From: Roseovarius halotolerans
Lineage (GTDB): Bacteria > Pseudomonadota > Alphaproteobacteria > Rhodobacterales > Rhodobacteraceae
Direction of reading: 5' to 3'
Assembly (NCBI RefSeq): GCF_900172255.1
Contig: NZ_FWFU01000004.1
Coordinates: 186,001 to 250,000 of the forward strand
Length of the DNA: 64,000 bases
In this document: positions 42,023 to 51,243 of the stretch, one piece after another
Numbering within the stretch: the stretch's first letter is position 1
Layout of the letters: every line of letters begins with the position of its first letter
Notes under the pieces: generated by a model
The model's database searches: none
Told to the model about the DNA's origin: nothing
Seen by the model: the letters and a program-made list of their open reading frames with translations, nothing else
Program-made: the position numbers and the translations under genes

Positions 42023-44215
42023 TCACCTGAGGCGCAAAGCGTTCAGCGACACCGTAATGGAACTTGCGGACATGGCCAAGGCCGCAATCAGCGGCGTCGC
42101 GAAACCGGCGATGGCCAGCGGCACGGCGACGACGTTGTAGACTGTGGCGATGTTGAAATTCTCGCGGATACGGCGGGTTGCGGACCGCGCGGTATCGCAG
42201 GCTGCGGCAATCGGCGACAGGTCGCTGCCGAGAAGCACGATATCCGAGGCGACGCGGGCCGCATCGAGCGCGCTGGCAGGCGAGATCGACACATGCGCCG
42301 CCGCGAGCGCGGCGGTGTCGTTGAGCCCGTCGCCCACCATCAGCACCTTCGCGCCCCCGGCGGTGAGGGCCTGGATGCGCTCGGCCTTGTCGGCGGGCAG
42401 CGCTTCGGCCATCCAGCGCTCGATGCCAAGCCGGGCGGCGAGCGCCTCGACCGCAGGCGTGGTGTCGCCGGACATGAGGTAAACCGTCTTGCCCGCCTCT
42501 TTGAGCGACTCCACCGCCTCGGCGGCGCCCTCGCGCAGCCGGTCGGCAAAGATAAACGCCCTGGGCGCGTCTCCGCCGCCGCGGCTGAGGAATGTGGCGG
42601 TCTCGGCCAGCCCATCGGCCCCGGTCCAGCTGGCGCGGCCAAGGCGCACTTCCTGACCCGCATGCATGGCGCTGGTGCCGAAACCGGGCCTTTCGGTCAC
42701 ATCACTGACGCGTGCGGGGGCGAAGCCCGCATCGCGCGCAGCGCGGGTGATCGCCTGCGCCAGCGGATGCGACGAGCCTTCGGCCAGCGCCAGCGCCAGT
42801 TCGATGTCGCGCCGCGGCAATTCGGCCATATTGGTCAGTTCCGGTGTCCCGGCCGTCAGCGTGCCGGTCTTGTCGAACACCACGGTATCGACCTCGGCCA
42901 GCCGCTCGAGCGCGGTTTCGTGCTTGATCAGCATACCACGGCGAAAGAGCCGACCGCTGGCTGCGGTGGTGACTGCGGGCACCGCAAGGCCCAGCGCACA
43001 GGGACAGGTGATGATCAGCACCGCCGCCGCGATATTGAGCGCCGTGCGCACATCGAATGTGTAGAGATACCAGCCCACGAATGCCAATGCGGACAGGATA
43101 TGCACCCCCGGCGCATAGAGCTTGGCGGCCTTGTCCGCGAGCGATGTGTAGCGCGAGCGCCCGGATTCGGCGATCGCCACAAGGTCGGCCATACGGTGCA
43201 GCGATGTATCCGCCCCCACCGCGCTGGCGCGAATCGTGAGCGGTCCGGTCAGGTTGACCTCGCCCGCCGAAACGCCCTGCCCTTCGCCGGCGAAGACCGG
43301 CAGCGTCTCGCCGGTCAGAAGCGAGCGGTCGATCTCGGACGTGCCCGCAACGATCTCGCCATCGACGGGCATCCGCCCGCCGGGGCGCACCAGCACGAGG
43401 TCGCCCACCGCCAGTTCCGAGATATTGACGGTCTCCTCCTCGCCGTCGCGCAGACGGATCGCGCGCGGCACTTCCAGCGCCGTCAGTTCCTCGGCGGCCG
43501 AGCGCGCGATGGCGCGGGTGCGGTGATCGAGATAGCGTCCCGCCAGAAGGAAGAAGGTCAGCGCCAGCGCGGCATCGAAATAGGCATGCGCGCCCGACAG
43601 CGCGGTTTCCCAGAGCGAGGTCACCACCGCCAGCACGATCGCCAGCGTGATCGGCACGTCCATGTTGAGCTGCCGGTTGCTGAGCGCCGCCCAGGCATTG
43701 CGGAAGAACGGCTGGCCCGAGAAGGCGATCGTCGGCAGGGCGATCGCGGCGGAGAGCCAGTGGAAAAGGTCACGCGTGGCCTCGGCCGCGCCGGACCAGA
43801 CCGACACCGACAAGAGCATCACGTTCATGCTGGCGAAACCGGCCACCGCCAGCCGCATCAGCAGTTCGCGCCCCGCACGGTCGTTTGCCGTGGCATTGAG
43901 CGTGCCGGGATCGAGCTCATGCGCCTCATAGCCAAGCGCCTCGACCAGGGTCTTCATGTCGGCGGCGGTGATATCGGATTCGGCCTCGATGCTGGCGCGC
44001 TTGAGCGTGAGGTTCACCCGGGCGGATTTGACGCCGGGATGGGCGTTCAGGGCCTTTTCGACCTTGGAGATACAGGCCGAGCAATGGATCGTGGGCAGCG
44101 ACAGCGCGATCTGCGCCGACACATGCGCAGCCGCCTCCTCGGCCAGGCGCTCGGCCGAGGGCGCGGCCGCACAGGCCGGGCAGGCCGAGGGGGTGGGGCG
44201 CATGTTGCCGCTCAT
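42023..44215 (-). CDS. ccoI: Copper-exporting P1B-type ATPase for cbb3 oxidase assembly
   Basis: Moves copper across the membrane for loading into cytochrome cbb3 oxidase. The 730-residue protein has an N-terminal CPAC (12-15), a heavy-metal domain with HCSAC (Cys45, Cys48), the channel motif CPC in VLIITCPCALGLAV, the phosphorylation site DKTGTLTAG and the hinge GDGLNDTAAL. Eight membrane segments are expected. It starts 4 bp after ccoH and is followed by ccoS. Confidence 0.96.
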   Translation of the reverse strand: MSGNMRPTPSACPACAAAPSAERLAEEAAAHVSAQIALSLPTIHCSACISKVEKALNAHPGVKSARVNLTLKRASIEAESDITAADMKTLVEALGYEAHELDPGTLNATANDRAGRELLMRLAVAGFASMNVMLLSVSVWSGAAEATRDLFHWLSAAIALPTIAFSGQPFFRNAWAALSNRQLNMDVPITLAIVLAVVTSLWETALSGAHAYFDAALALTFFLLAGRYLDHRTRAIARSAAEELTALEVPRAIRLRDGEEETVNISELAVGDLVLVRPGGRMPVDGEIVAGTSEIDRSLLTGETLPVFAGEGQGVSAGEVNLTGPLTIRASAVGADTSLHRMADLVAIAESGRSRYTSLADKAAKLYAPGVHILSALAFVGWYLYTFDVRTALNIAAAVLIITCPCALGLAVPAVTTAASGRLFRRGMLIKHETALERLAEVDTVVFDKTGTLTAGTPELTNMAELPRRDIELALALAEGSSHPLAQAITRAARDAGFAPARVSDVTERPGFGTSAMHAGQEVRLGRASWTGADGLAETATFLSRGGGDAPRAFIFADRLREGAAEAVESLKEAGKTVYLMSGDTTPAVEALAARLGIERWMAEALPADKAERIQALTAGGAKVLMVGDGLNDTAALAAAHVSISPASALDAARVASDIVLLGSDLSPIAAACDTARSATRRIRENFNIATVYNVVAVPLAIAGFATPLIAALAMSASSITVSLNALRLR

Positions 44216-44219
44216 CGGT

Positions 44220-44681
44220 TCAATCCTTGATCAGAACGACACGCTGGGTAAAGGCGGTGCCATCGGCGGCTCGTGCATCCATGCGGATGTTCCAGTTGCC
44301 ACCGCCCAGCGGCACGTCGGCCACATAGGCCTTGCCGTTGAAACGGAAATCGGGGCGCACATCATCCGCGATATGGGTGGCGCGCCCGACCGTCGCGTCC
44401 AGGGTTCCGACCTCGACGGGATCGCCGAACTGGTTGGTGATCGCCAGCACCAGCTGCCCGTCATGGTGATGCGCCGACACGTTCCAGCCCAGGGCCTCCT
44501 GCGCCGCCTTGCGCTCGTTGAAGGTCTGGCTGGCGACGTAGGAGTTCTTGACCTCGAGTCCGGGGAAGGTCTTGATCGCCGAATAGGCCAGCACGAGGTT
44601 GACGCTGATGATGACCCCGAACGCCCCCGCAAATATCATCAGCACGTGCTTGCCAGTGAGCTTGCGTTCCTTGCCCATCAA
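44220..44681 (-). CDS. ccoH: cbb3 oxidase assembly protein CcoH (FixH)
   Basis: A 153-residue protein with one N-terminal membrane helix (about 10-34) and a periplasmic beta-domain of the FixH type (LGWNVSAHHHDGQLVLAITN..., GGGNWNIRMDARAADGTAF). CcoH binds early assembly intermediates of the oxidase. The start overlaps the end of ccoG by four bases, so the two are translationally coupled. Confidence 0.93.
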   Translation of the reverse strand: MMGKERKLTGKHVLMIFAGAFGVIISVNLVLAYSAIKTFPGLEVKNSYVASQTFNERKAAQEALGWNVSAHHHDGQLVLAITNQFGDPVEVGTLDATVGRATHIADDVRPDFRFNGKAYVADVPLGGGNWNIRMDARAADGTAFTQRVVLIKD

Positions 44682-46141
44682 TTCCCCCGTCCGTTGAAGA
44701 CCGTGTCGGTATAGGTGCGCTCGCCGGAGGTTGTCTCCTCGACCCAGAGGCGCACATCGGTGCGCTCGGCGCGTGCGGCGTCGGATTTGGGCGGCGCCAC
44801 CAGATAGACCCGCGCCAGTTGCGAGGTATCCGCAGGCACAGTGACCGTTTCATCGGTCTCGCCCTCGACCTGAAGGCGGATCGTCGGGTCGCCCTTGACC
44901 GTCAGGTGGAACGGGCGTTCCTCGCCATGCTTGTTGCGCAGGCGCACCTCATAGACGTTGCGGATCGAACCATCGGACATGGTGACAAAGGTCGGGTTGC
45001 GCACTGGCGCGACCGTCATGTCGATATCGGGCCGGATGAACAGCGCAAAGACCAGACCGAAGCCCACCAGCGACCAGAGCGCCGTATAGAGAATCGTGCG
45101 CGGGCGCAGGACGTGCTTGATGATCGGCTTGGGCGCACCCCCGGCGCGCTCTGAAACCTCATCGGTCAGCGCCATGTAGTCGATCAGGCCGCGCGGCTTG
45201 CCGATCTTGGCCATGATGTCGTCGCAGGCGTCGATGCACAGCGCGCAGGTGATGCATTCCAGCTGCTGCCCCTCGCGGATGTCGATCCCCACCGGGCAGA
45301 CATTGACGCAGGCCATGCAGTCGATGCAGTCACCCTGCTCGGCCCCGGCTTTCACCTCGTCCGAGTTCTTGCGCGGCTCGCCGCGCCACTCGCGATAGGC
45401 GACGGTCAGCGTGTCCTCGTCCATCATGGCGGCCTGGATACGCGGCCAGGGACAGGCATAGATGCAGATCTGCTCGCGTGCGAAGCCGCCAAAGGCAAAG
45501 GTCGTCGCGGTCAGCACGCCGATCGTGGTATAGGCGATCGGATGCGCGTTGAGCGTGAAAAGATCGACCAGCAGCGTCGGCGCATCGGTGAAATAGAACA
45601 CCCAGGCACCGCCCGTTGCAGCGGCGATCAACAGCCAGGTGACCCATTTGGTCAGCCGCAGCCGCGCCTTGCGGAAATCCAGCTTCTTCTGGCGGTGCAG
45701 GCGCAGGCGCGCGTTGCGGTCGCCCTCAATCCAGCGCTCCACCAGAACGAACAGGTCGGTCCACACCGTTTGCGGACAGGCGTAGCCGCACCACACCCGG
45801 CCAAGCGCCGAGGTGAACAGGAACAGGCCAAGCCCCGCCATAACCAAAAGGCCGGCGATGAAATAGAACTCATGTGGCCATATCTCGATCCAGAGGAAAA
45901 AGAATCGGCGGCTGCCAAGATCGATCAGCACCGCCTGATCGGGCAGATTCGGCCCACGGTCCCACCGGATCCACGGGGTGACATAATAGATTCCCAAGGT
46001 GAAGATCATGATGATCCACTTCAGGTTTCTGAATTTTCCATAGACTTTCTTGGGAAAGACCGGTTCGCGGGATGCATACAGGCTGGGTGCAGCGTCTGGC
46101 TGGGTTTGAGACAACGGAATCACTCCGGTATTCGCGTTCAT
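44678..46141 (-). CDS. ccoG: cbb3 oxidase accessory iron-sulfur protein CcoG (RdxA/FixG)
   Basis: A 487-residue membrane protein with about five hydrophobic segments, two cytoplasmic [4Fe-4S] motifs (CIDCMACVNVCPVG and CITCALCIDAC) and a C-terminal periplasmic Ig-like domain. CcoG is implicated in copper reduction for oxidase assembly. The ATG at 46141 is preferred over a TTG two codons upstream. A perfect FNR box lies about 45 bp upstream, giving a very short or absent leader if it acts from -41.5. Confidence 0.94.
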   Translation of the reverse strand: MNANTGVIPLSQTQPDAAPSLYASREPVFPKKVYGKFRNLKWIIMIFTLGIYYVTPWIRWDRGPNLPDQAVLIDLGSRRFFFLWIEIWPHEFYFIAGLLVMAGLGLFLFTSALGRVWCGYACPQTVWTDLFVLVERWIEGDRNARLRLHRQKKLDFRKARLRLTKWVTWLLIAAATGGAWVFYFTDAPTLLVDLFTLNAHPIAYTTIGVLTATTFAFGGFAREQICIYACPWPRIQAAMMDEDTLTVAYREWRGEPRKNSDEVKAGAEQGDCIDCMACVNVCPVGIDIREGQQLECITCALCIDACDDIMAKIGKPRGLIDYMALTDEVSERAGGAPKPIIKHVLRPRTILYTALWSLVGFGLVFALFIRPDIDMTVAPVRNPTFVTMSDGSIRNVYEVRLRNKHGEERPFHLTVKGDPTIRLQVEGETDETVTVPADTSQLARVYLVAPPKSDAARAERTDVRLWVEETTSGERTYTDTVFNGRGN

Positions 46142-46179
46142 TGACAAGGCTGTTGTTTCAGGCGAGGCAGGAAAGAGCC

Positions 46180-46193
46180 TTGATTTGCATCAA
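46180..46193. promoter_or_regulatory. FNR/FnrL box upstream of ccoGHIS
   Basis: TTGATTTGCATCAA is a perfect TTGAT-N4-ATCAA site, centred 45.5 bp from the ccoG ATG. It implies oxygen-regulated expression of ccoGHIS by the FnrL encoded in this window. Confidence 0.88.
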
Positions 46194-46212
46194 ATTCTGA
46201 CTCTTAAAGTGA

Positions 46213-47100
46213 TCAATTTACAAGCGCCATATCCGCGGCTTGGCGCCGCAACCACCCGACGAACGCCTTGGCTTTAGGGCGCAGCGGGCCAGGTGCCGTG
46301 ACAATGTGATAGGCGGTATCCTCGGGTTCCTCGAACAACAGGCACAGCCGTCCGGCGGCGATATCGTCCGCGACCCACTGGCGCACCGTCAGCGAGACCC
46401 CCTGCCCCTGGCGCACCCCTTCAAGCAGGAGGTTCCCCGGCACCTGCGTCAGCCCTCCGATCCGCACCGAAGCCAGCCCCTTCCGGCTCAGCCAGTCGGT
46501 CGATTCCGATGTGCCGTATTCCTGCACCCATGGCAGGTCCAACAGGTCGGCGGGCGTGGTGATCTCGCGCCCGGCCACCAGGCTCGGCGCAGCCACCACC
46601 ACGAGCGGCGACAGGAACAGGCATTCGACCTCGACTCCCGGCCAGTCGCCCAGCCCGTGGCGGATCGCGATATCGATGCCTCCCGGCTCCAGCGGCACGC
46701 GGTCGGGGGTTGGGTTGATCATCACGTCCACATCCGGGTGCCGGTTGCGGAAATCCAGCAGCCGGGGCATCAGCCATTGCGCGGCAAAGCCCGGCGTCGT
46801 CGATATCTGAAGCGGCCGGTCGGCATCCGCGCCGGTCAGCGCGTCGATGGTGCGCGCAATGCTGCCGAACCCCGCCTTGAGGGAATCGGCAAGATTGCGC
46901 CCGGCATCCGTCAGCCGCAGCGCCCGGCCCGAGCGATCCACCAGCGACACGCCCATATGCACCTCGAGCGCCTTGACCTGCTGGCTGATCGCCGCGTGAC
47001 TGACATTGAGCGCCGCACCCGCCGCGCTGGCCGAGCCGGTCTCGGCCAGGGCCGCGAAGGCCCGCAGCGCAGTCAGCGGGGGCATTGAAAGCCAATCCAT
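46213..47100 (-). CDS. LysR-family regulator (GcvA-like)
   Basis: A 295-residue regulator. The N-terminal HTH contains ETGSASAAGAALNVSHAAISQQVKALE; the C-terminal effector domain has TPGFAAQWLMPRLLDFRNRHPDVDV, typical of the GcvA branch. The start is the ATG at 47100 (MDWLSMPPLTALRAFAALAE); a TTG nine codons upstream has a better ribosome site. It separates the ccoGHIS and ccoNOQP blocks and is divergent from a 51-codon gene. Its targets and effector are unknown. Confidence 0.9.
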   Translation of the reverse strand: MDWLSMPPLTALRAFAALAETGSASAAGAALNVSHAAISQQVKALEVHMGVSLVDRSGRALRLTDAGRNLADSLKAGFGSIARTIDALTGADADRPLQISTTPGFAAQWLMPRLLDFRNRHPDVDVMINPTPDRVPLEPGGIDIAIRHGLGDWPGVEVECLFLSPLVVVAAPSLVAGREITTPADLLDLPWVQEYGTSESTDWLSRKGLASVRIGGLTQVPGNLLLEGVRQGQGVSLTVRQWVADDIAAGRLCLLFEEPEDTAYHIVTAPGPLRPKAKAFVGWLRRQAADMALVN

Positions 47101-47200
47101 CGTGTAATCCAAGCTTACAGGTTTCAAACATTCCTGAGTCGCATAATGGCAGCCTAAAGCGCATATTCACAGCACAAAACGCCCATCACAGGAGGCCACC

Positions 47201-47356
47201 ATGTTCAGCGTATTCGCAAAATCTTTCATGACTGCAACCCGCAACAACCTTGCGCCGCGCCCCGACACGCCCAGCCACTGGCCACAGGGTGAACGGTTCG
47301 ACAACCGCGCCCGCGCCGAGTTCGAGGCCCATCGCGAAGCCCGCAGGCGCGACTGA
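47201..47356 (+). CDS. 51-residue uncharacterised protein divergent from the LysR gene
   Basis: A small, basic, probably cytosolic protein: N-terminus MFSVFAKSFMTATRNN, C-terminus RFDNRARAEFEAHREARRRD. It has a strong GGAGGCC ribosome site 4 bp before the ATG, a normal stop, and codon use like its neighbours. No known domain is seen. Divergence from the LysR gene (100 bp between starts) makes it a candidate LysR target. The 242 bp after it up to ccoP hold only a hairpin at 47551-47579. Confidence 0.65.
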   Translation: MFSVFAKSFMTATRNNLAPRPDTPSHWPQGERFDNRARAEFEAHREARRRD

Positions 47357-47550
47357 ACCCTGGCCCGCAACATGGCCGCGTAACGTCAAGAAGCAGCGGC
47401 GGGGCCGCTGCGCTTGCGCCTCGTGCAAGCCGGTGAACTCGGGGGAAGGGGTGTGTTGCGCGGTAGACATGCGGGGGCGTCCCGCTTTAGATAGTTGGCA
47501 CCGGCCCTCCCAGGAAACGCGCGAACAGGACGGAAGAGCCAGTGCCTAGC

Positions 47551-47579
47551 CCGCGGACGGCACGCCGCCCGCGGGTGTT
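47551..47579 (-). terminator. Stem-loop downstream of ccoP
   Basis: CCCGCGGACGGC pairs with GCCGCCCGCGGG around a short loop with one mismatch, 20 bp after the ccoP stop. There is no T-run in the ccoP direction, so it may stabilise the mRNA end rather than terminate. Confidence 0.45.
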
Positions 47580-47598
47580 CTTTATGCCGGTCGGGCGA

Positions 47599-48477
47599 TC
47601 ATTCGCCGCCCCCGAGCTGGTGGACATAGGTCGCCACGGCGCGGATCTTGGCTTCGGTCAGCTGTGCGCCGCCCATCGGGGGCATCACACCGAAGCGCGA
47701 GTTGATCACCGTCTCCTTGACCGTGTCGTAATCACCGCCATAGAGCCAGATGGCGTCGGTCAGGTTGGGCGCGCCCTGATAGATGTCGCCCGTGCCGTCA
47801 TCGCCATGACAGACCGCGCAGTTGTCCGTGAAGACCTCCTCGCCAGCTGCAACCAGCGAAGCGTCCTGCGGATCATAGGTGGGCGACAGCGACATGACAT
47901 AGTTCACGACCTGCTCGATCTGCGGCTCTTCCAGAATCTCGCCGAAGGCGGGCATCTCGGAGTAACGCGCATCCGGGTCATCCTCGTTCCGGATGCCGTG
48001 GCTGACGGTGTAATGGATATCTTCCATCGTGCCGCCCCAGAGCCATGCGTCATCCTGAAGGTTCGGATACCCTTTGGCGCCAGCCGCGCCCGAGCCGTGA
48101 CACTGGGCACACCAGGTCTTGAACACGGCCGCGCCGGCCGAACGGGCATAACCGGCCAGTTCGGGATCGCTCGCGATCGCATTCAGGTCTGCCGAAGCCA
48201 GCCGGGCGTTGATCTCGGCATTGGCGGCCTCGGCTGTGGCGATCTCTTCTGCCACATTGGCCCGTGTGGACCAGCCCAGGTAGCCCTTGGTCGCACCCTG
48301 AACCATCGGCCACGCCGGATAGGCGATCGTGTACCAGATGCCCCAGATGATACAGGCGTAAAAGATCCACAGCCACCACGCCGGAAGGGGGTTGTTATAC
48401 TCCTGGATCCCGTCCCATTCGTGGCCGGTCGTTTCGACCTTTGTCTTCTTGTTGGGTTGTTTTGCCATGTCAGTCAC
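47599..48477 (-). CDS. ccoP: cbb3 cytochrome oxidase diheme subunit CcoP
   Basis: A 292-residue membrane-anchored diheme cytochrome c that receives electrons and passes them to CcoO. Heme sites are CAQCH and CAVCH. The N-terminus has [21 protein letters not shown], the typical CcoP anchor. The start overlaps the ccoQ stop (ATGA), so translation is coupled. It is the last gene of ccoNOQP. Confidence 0.96.
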   Translation of the reverse strand: MTDMAKQPNKKTKVETTGHEWDGIQEYNNPLPAWWLWIFYACIIWGIWYTIAYPAWPMVQGATKGYLGWSTRANVAEEIATAEAANAEINARLASADLNAIASDPELAGYARSAGAAVFKTWCAQCHGSGAAGAKGYPNLQDDAWLWGGTMEDIHYTVSHGIRNEDDPDARYSEMPAFGEILEEPQIEQVVNYVMSLSPTYDPQDASLVAAGEEVFTDNCAVCHGDDGTGDIYQGAPNLTDAIWLYGGDYDTVKETVINSRFGVMPPMGGAQLTEAKIRAVATYVHQLGGGE

Positions 48478-48668
48478 GCCTCCTTGGCGTCGGCTACGCC
48501 GCGCTGAGCGGGTTTGTCTTCATGCCGGAAGGGGATCCCGGACGGATCTTCGTAGGTCTTGGTGGATCCGGGTCGGAAGACCCAGATCACCATGCCGACG
48601 AAGAACGTGAACAGGAACAGCAGCATCCAGCTGTCGGCAAAAGCGCGAAGAAAGGTGTAGGTTTCCAT
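48474..48668 (-). CDS. ccoQ: cbb3 cytochrome oxidase small subunit CcoQ
   Basis: A 64-residue protein with one membrane helix (about 13-32) and a polar C-terminal tail, the CcoQ form ([14 protein letters not shown]...VIWVFRPGS). CcoQ stabilises the oxidase complex. The second of two adjacent ATGs (48668) has better spacing from GGGAGGG than the first (48671). Its stop overlaps ccoP. Confidence 0.93.
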   Translation of the reverse strand: METYTFLRAFADSWMLLFLFTFFVGMVIWVFRPGSTKTYEDPSGIPFRHEDKPAQRGVADAKEA

Positions 48669-48679
48669 CATGCCCTCCC

Positions 48680-49408
48680 TTACCGGCTCGCCACTGGCGT
48701 GAATGTCGAGAAGTCGACCAGCGTGCCCAGCATCTGCAGATAGGCGATGAGCGCGTCGGCTTCCGAGATTCCCGGCTGCCCGTCGAAGTTGCGCACGTTC
48801 ACCTTGTCGCCGTAACGCTCGATCAGCCCGTCATAGTCGCCGAACGGATCGATCTGCGCCTCGAAATCGGCCGCCGCGTTCTCGATCATCTCCTCGGAGT
48901 AAGGCACACCGATCAGACGGTGGGTCTTGAGAAGATCCTCGATATGGGTCGGCTCGATCATCCGGTTTTCCAGGAAACCGTATTTCGGCATGACCGATTC
49001 CGGCACCACGGATTGCGGATTGCGCATGTGGTCCACATGCCACTCGTCCGAGTAGCGCCCACCGACGCGGGCAAGGTCAGGCCCTGTCCGCTTGGAGCCC
49101 CACTGGAACGGGTGGTCATACTGCGATTCCGCCGCGAGGCTGTAGTGGCCGTAACGTTCGACCTCGTCGCGCATGGGGCGGATCATCTGGCTGTGGCAGA
49201 CATAGCAGCCTTCACGCACATAGATGTCGCGACCGGTCAGCTCCAGCGGGGTGTAGGGGCGCATGCCCTCTACATCCTCGATGGTGTTTTCCAGCCAGAA
49301 CAGCGGTGCGATCTGCACAATGCCGCCAATCGTGACCACCAGGAAGGCAAAGATCGACAGAAGCGTGATGTTCTTCTCGAGGATCTTGTGTTTTTCAAGA
49401 ATTGCCAT
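48680..49408 (-). CDS. ccoO: cbb3 cytochrome oxidase monoheme subunit CcoO
   Basis: A 242-residue membrane-anchored cytochrome c between CcoP and CcoN in electron flow. One heme motif, CYVCH in [18 protein letters not shown], and an N-terminal helix (about 12-35). The ATG at 49408 ([13 protein letters not shown]) is chosen over an upstream in-frame start at 49441 on family pattern. Confidence 0.96.
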   Translation of the reverse strand: MAILEKHKILEKNITLLSIFAFLVVTIGGIVQIAPLFWLENTIEDVEGMRPYTPLELTGRDIYVREGCYVCHSQMIRPMRDEVERYGHYSLAAESQYDHPFQWGSKRTGPDLARVGGRYSDEWHVDHMRNPQSVVPESVMPKYGFLENRMIEPTHIEDLLKTHRLIGVPYSEEMIENAAADFEAQIDPFGDYDGLIERYGDKVNVRNFDGQPGISEADALIAYLQMLGTLVDFSTFTPVASR

Positions 49409-49424
49409 TGGGTCAGTCCCTTTC

Positions 49425-51029
49425 TTATTCGGCCGGGACAACGGAGTTGGTGGCTTCGACAGCCGGGCTCCGTTTGACGGTCATGAACAGGTTGTAGCAC
49501 ATGATGATTGCGCCGGTGATGAAGAGCACCCCACCAAGACCCCGCACGACATACATCGGGAATTTGGCGGCCACGGTGTCGGCAAAGGCGTTCACGAGGA
49601 AGCCGTTCGCATCCACTTCGCGCCACATCAGGCCCTCCATGATGCCGGTCACCCACATGGATGCGGCGTAGAGGATGATGCCGATGGTCGCGAGCCAGAA
49701 GTGCCAGCTGACCAGCGAGAGCGAGTAGAGCCGCTCACGGTTCCACAGACGCGGCACCAGGAAGTAGAGCGCCCCGAAAGTGATCATGCCGTTCCAGCCA
49801 AGTGCGCCGGAGTGGACGTGACCGATGGTCCAGTCGGTATAGTGCGACAGCGAGTTCACCGCGCGGATCGACATCATCGGACCCTCGAAGGTGGACATCC
49901 CGTAGAAACCCACGGAAATCACCATCATCCGGATGATCGGATCGGTGCGCAGCTTGTCCCATGCCCCCGACAGGGTCATCAGGCCGTTGATCATCCCGCC
50001 CCAGGAGGGCATCCAGAGAACGATCGAGAACACCATGCCCAGCGTCGAGGCCCAGTCGGGCAGCGCCGTGTAGTGCAGGTGGTGCGGACCGGCCCAGATA
50101 TAGATGAAGATCAGCGCCCAGAAGTGAACGATCGACAGCTTGTAGCTGTAGATCGGGCGTTCGGCCTGCTTGGGCACGAAATAGTACATCATCCCCAGGA
50201 AGCCTGCGGTCAGGAAGAAGCCCACGGCGTTATGGCCATACCACCACTGGGTCATGGCATCCTGCACACCGCTGAACACCTGCACCGATTTCGAACCGAA
50301 GATCGAGACAGGAATGCTGAGGTTGTTCACGATATGCAGCATCGCGATGGTCAGGATGAAGCTCAGGTAGAACCAGTTGGCCACGTAGATGTGGCGCTCC
50401 TTGCGCCTGACGATGGTGCCCAGGAACACGGCCAGGTAGGCCACCCAGACGATGGTCAGCCACCAGTCGACATACCACTCGGGCTCGGCGTATTCCTTGG
50501 ACTGGGTCGCACCCAGCAGATAGCCGGTCGCCGCCAGGACGATGACCATCTGATAACCCCAGAAGACGAACCATGCGAGGTTGCCGCCCCAGAGCCGCGC
50601 CGCCGATGTCCGCTGCACCACGTAGAAGGATGTTGCGATCAGGGCGTTGCCGCCGAACGCGAAGATCACCGCGCTGGTGTGAAGAGGACGCAGCCGCCCG
50701 AAGTTCAGATAGCCCTGCGCCCACTCGAAGTTGAGCGTCGGAAAGGCCAACTGAAAGGCGATGAACGTGCCGACAAGGAAGCCCACGACCCCCCAAAGCG
50801 CCGTGGCGACCACCCCGGCGCGTACAACCCCGTCCATGTATTGGCCGGACAGGTCCACAGCGGGTACCGGCTCACCGGTCTTCCGCAATGTCCAGATAAA
50901 CAGGCCTGCCGCGGCAAGCGCCACGGTCAGCGCATTGACCAGATAGGCCAGATCGCGCGCATAGTTGGCAGCAATCAACGCAAGCAGCGTGATCACCCCC
51001 AGCACGATCAACTTTAGATAGTTCGTCAT
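49425..51029 (-). CDS. ccoN: cbb3 cytochrome oxidase catalytic subunit CcoN
   Basis: The heme-copper subunit that reduces oxygen to water at very low oxygen tension. The 534-residue protein has about twelve helices. Metal-ligand histidines sit in [39 protein letters not shown] and [16 protein letters not shown]. The ATG at 51029 follows AGGGA. Two perfect FNR boxes lie 107-152 bp upstream in the gap shared with the universal stress gene. Confidence 0.97.
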   Translation of the reverse strand: MTNYLKLIVLGVITLLALIAANYARDLAYLVNALTVALAAAGLFIWTLRKTGEPVPAVDLSGQYMDGVVRAGVVATALWGVVGFLVGTFIAFQLAFPTLNFEWAQGYLNFGRLRPLHTSAVIFAFGGNALIATSFYVVQRTSAARLWGGNLAWFVFWGYQMVIVLAATGYLLGATQSKEYAEPEWYVDWWLTIVWVAYLAVFLGTIVRRKERHIYVANWFYLSFILTIAMLHIVNNLSIPVSIFGSKSVQVFSGVQDAMTQWWYGHNAVGFFLTAGFLGMMYYFVPKQAERPIYSYKLSIVHFWALIFIYIWAGPHHLHYTALPDWASTLGMVFSIVLWMPSWGGMINGLMTLSGAWDKLRTDPIIRMMVISVGFYGMSTFEGPMMSIRAVNSLSHYTDWTIGHVHSGALGWNGMITFGALYFLVPRLWNRERLYSLSLVSWHFWLATIGIILYAASMWVTGIMEGLMWREVDANGFLVNAFADTVAAKFPMYVVRGLGGVLFITGAIIMCYNLFMTVKRSPAVEATNSVVPAE

Positions 51030-51135
51030 GTTGCGTCCCTTCGTCTCCATTACAGCACCCATAGCAAAAAACGTCACAAGATTCGCAGGGCGCGTCTAGA
51101 CATTTTGTTAATGGTCACAGGTGCGATGAACCGCC

Positions 51136-51149
51136 TTGATCTGTATCAA
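51136..51149. promoter_or_regulatory. FNR/FnrL box 1 between ccoN and usp
   Basis: TTGATCTGTATCAA, a perfect TTGAT-N4-ATCAA site. Acting leftward from -41.5, it would start ccoN transcription near 51101. Confidence 0.88.
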
Positions 51150-51167
51150 AACTCCGGCATCGTTTTT

Positions 51168-51181
51168 TTGATGCGCATCAA
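51168..51181. promoter_or_regulatory. FNR/FnrL box 2 between ccoN and usp
   Basis: TTGATGCGCATCAA, a fully symmetric FNR site. Its centre is 32 bp from box 1. Acting rightward from -41.5, it would start usp transcription near 51216, a 28-base leader. Confidence 0.88.
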
Positions 51182-51243
51182 GGCATCGCCCTGCCGGTTA
51201 CGCGTAGGTTATGATGCGAAGACATTTGAAAAGGAAATGCGAC

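Noticed and set aside
42011..44230. Long open frame opposite ccoI
   Set aside because: Arg/His/Gly-rich composition and no domain; the ccoI protein is unmistakable on the other strand.
49263..51017. Long open frame opposite ccoN and ccoO
   Set aside because: It is a shadow of high-GC codon use, His/Arg-rich and without motifs; the oxidase genes explain the DNA.
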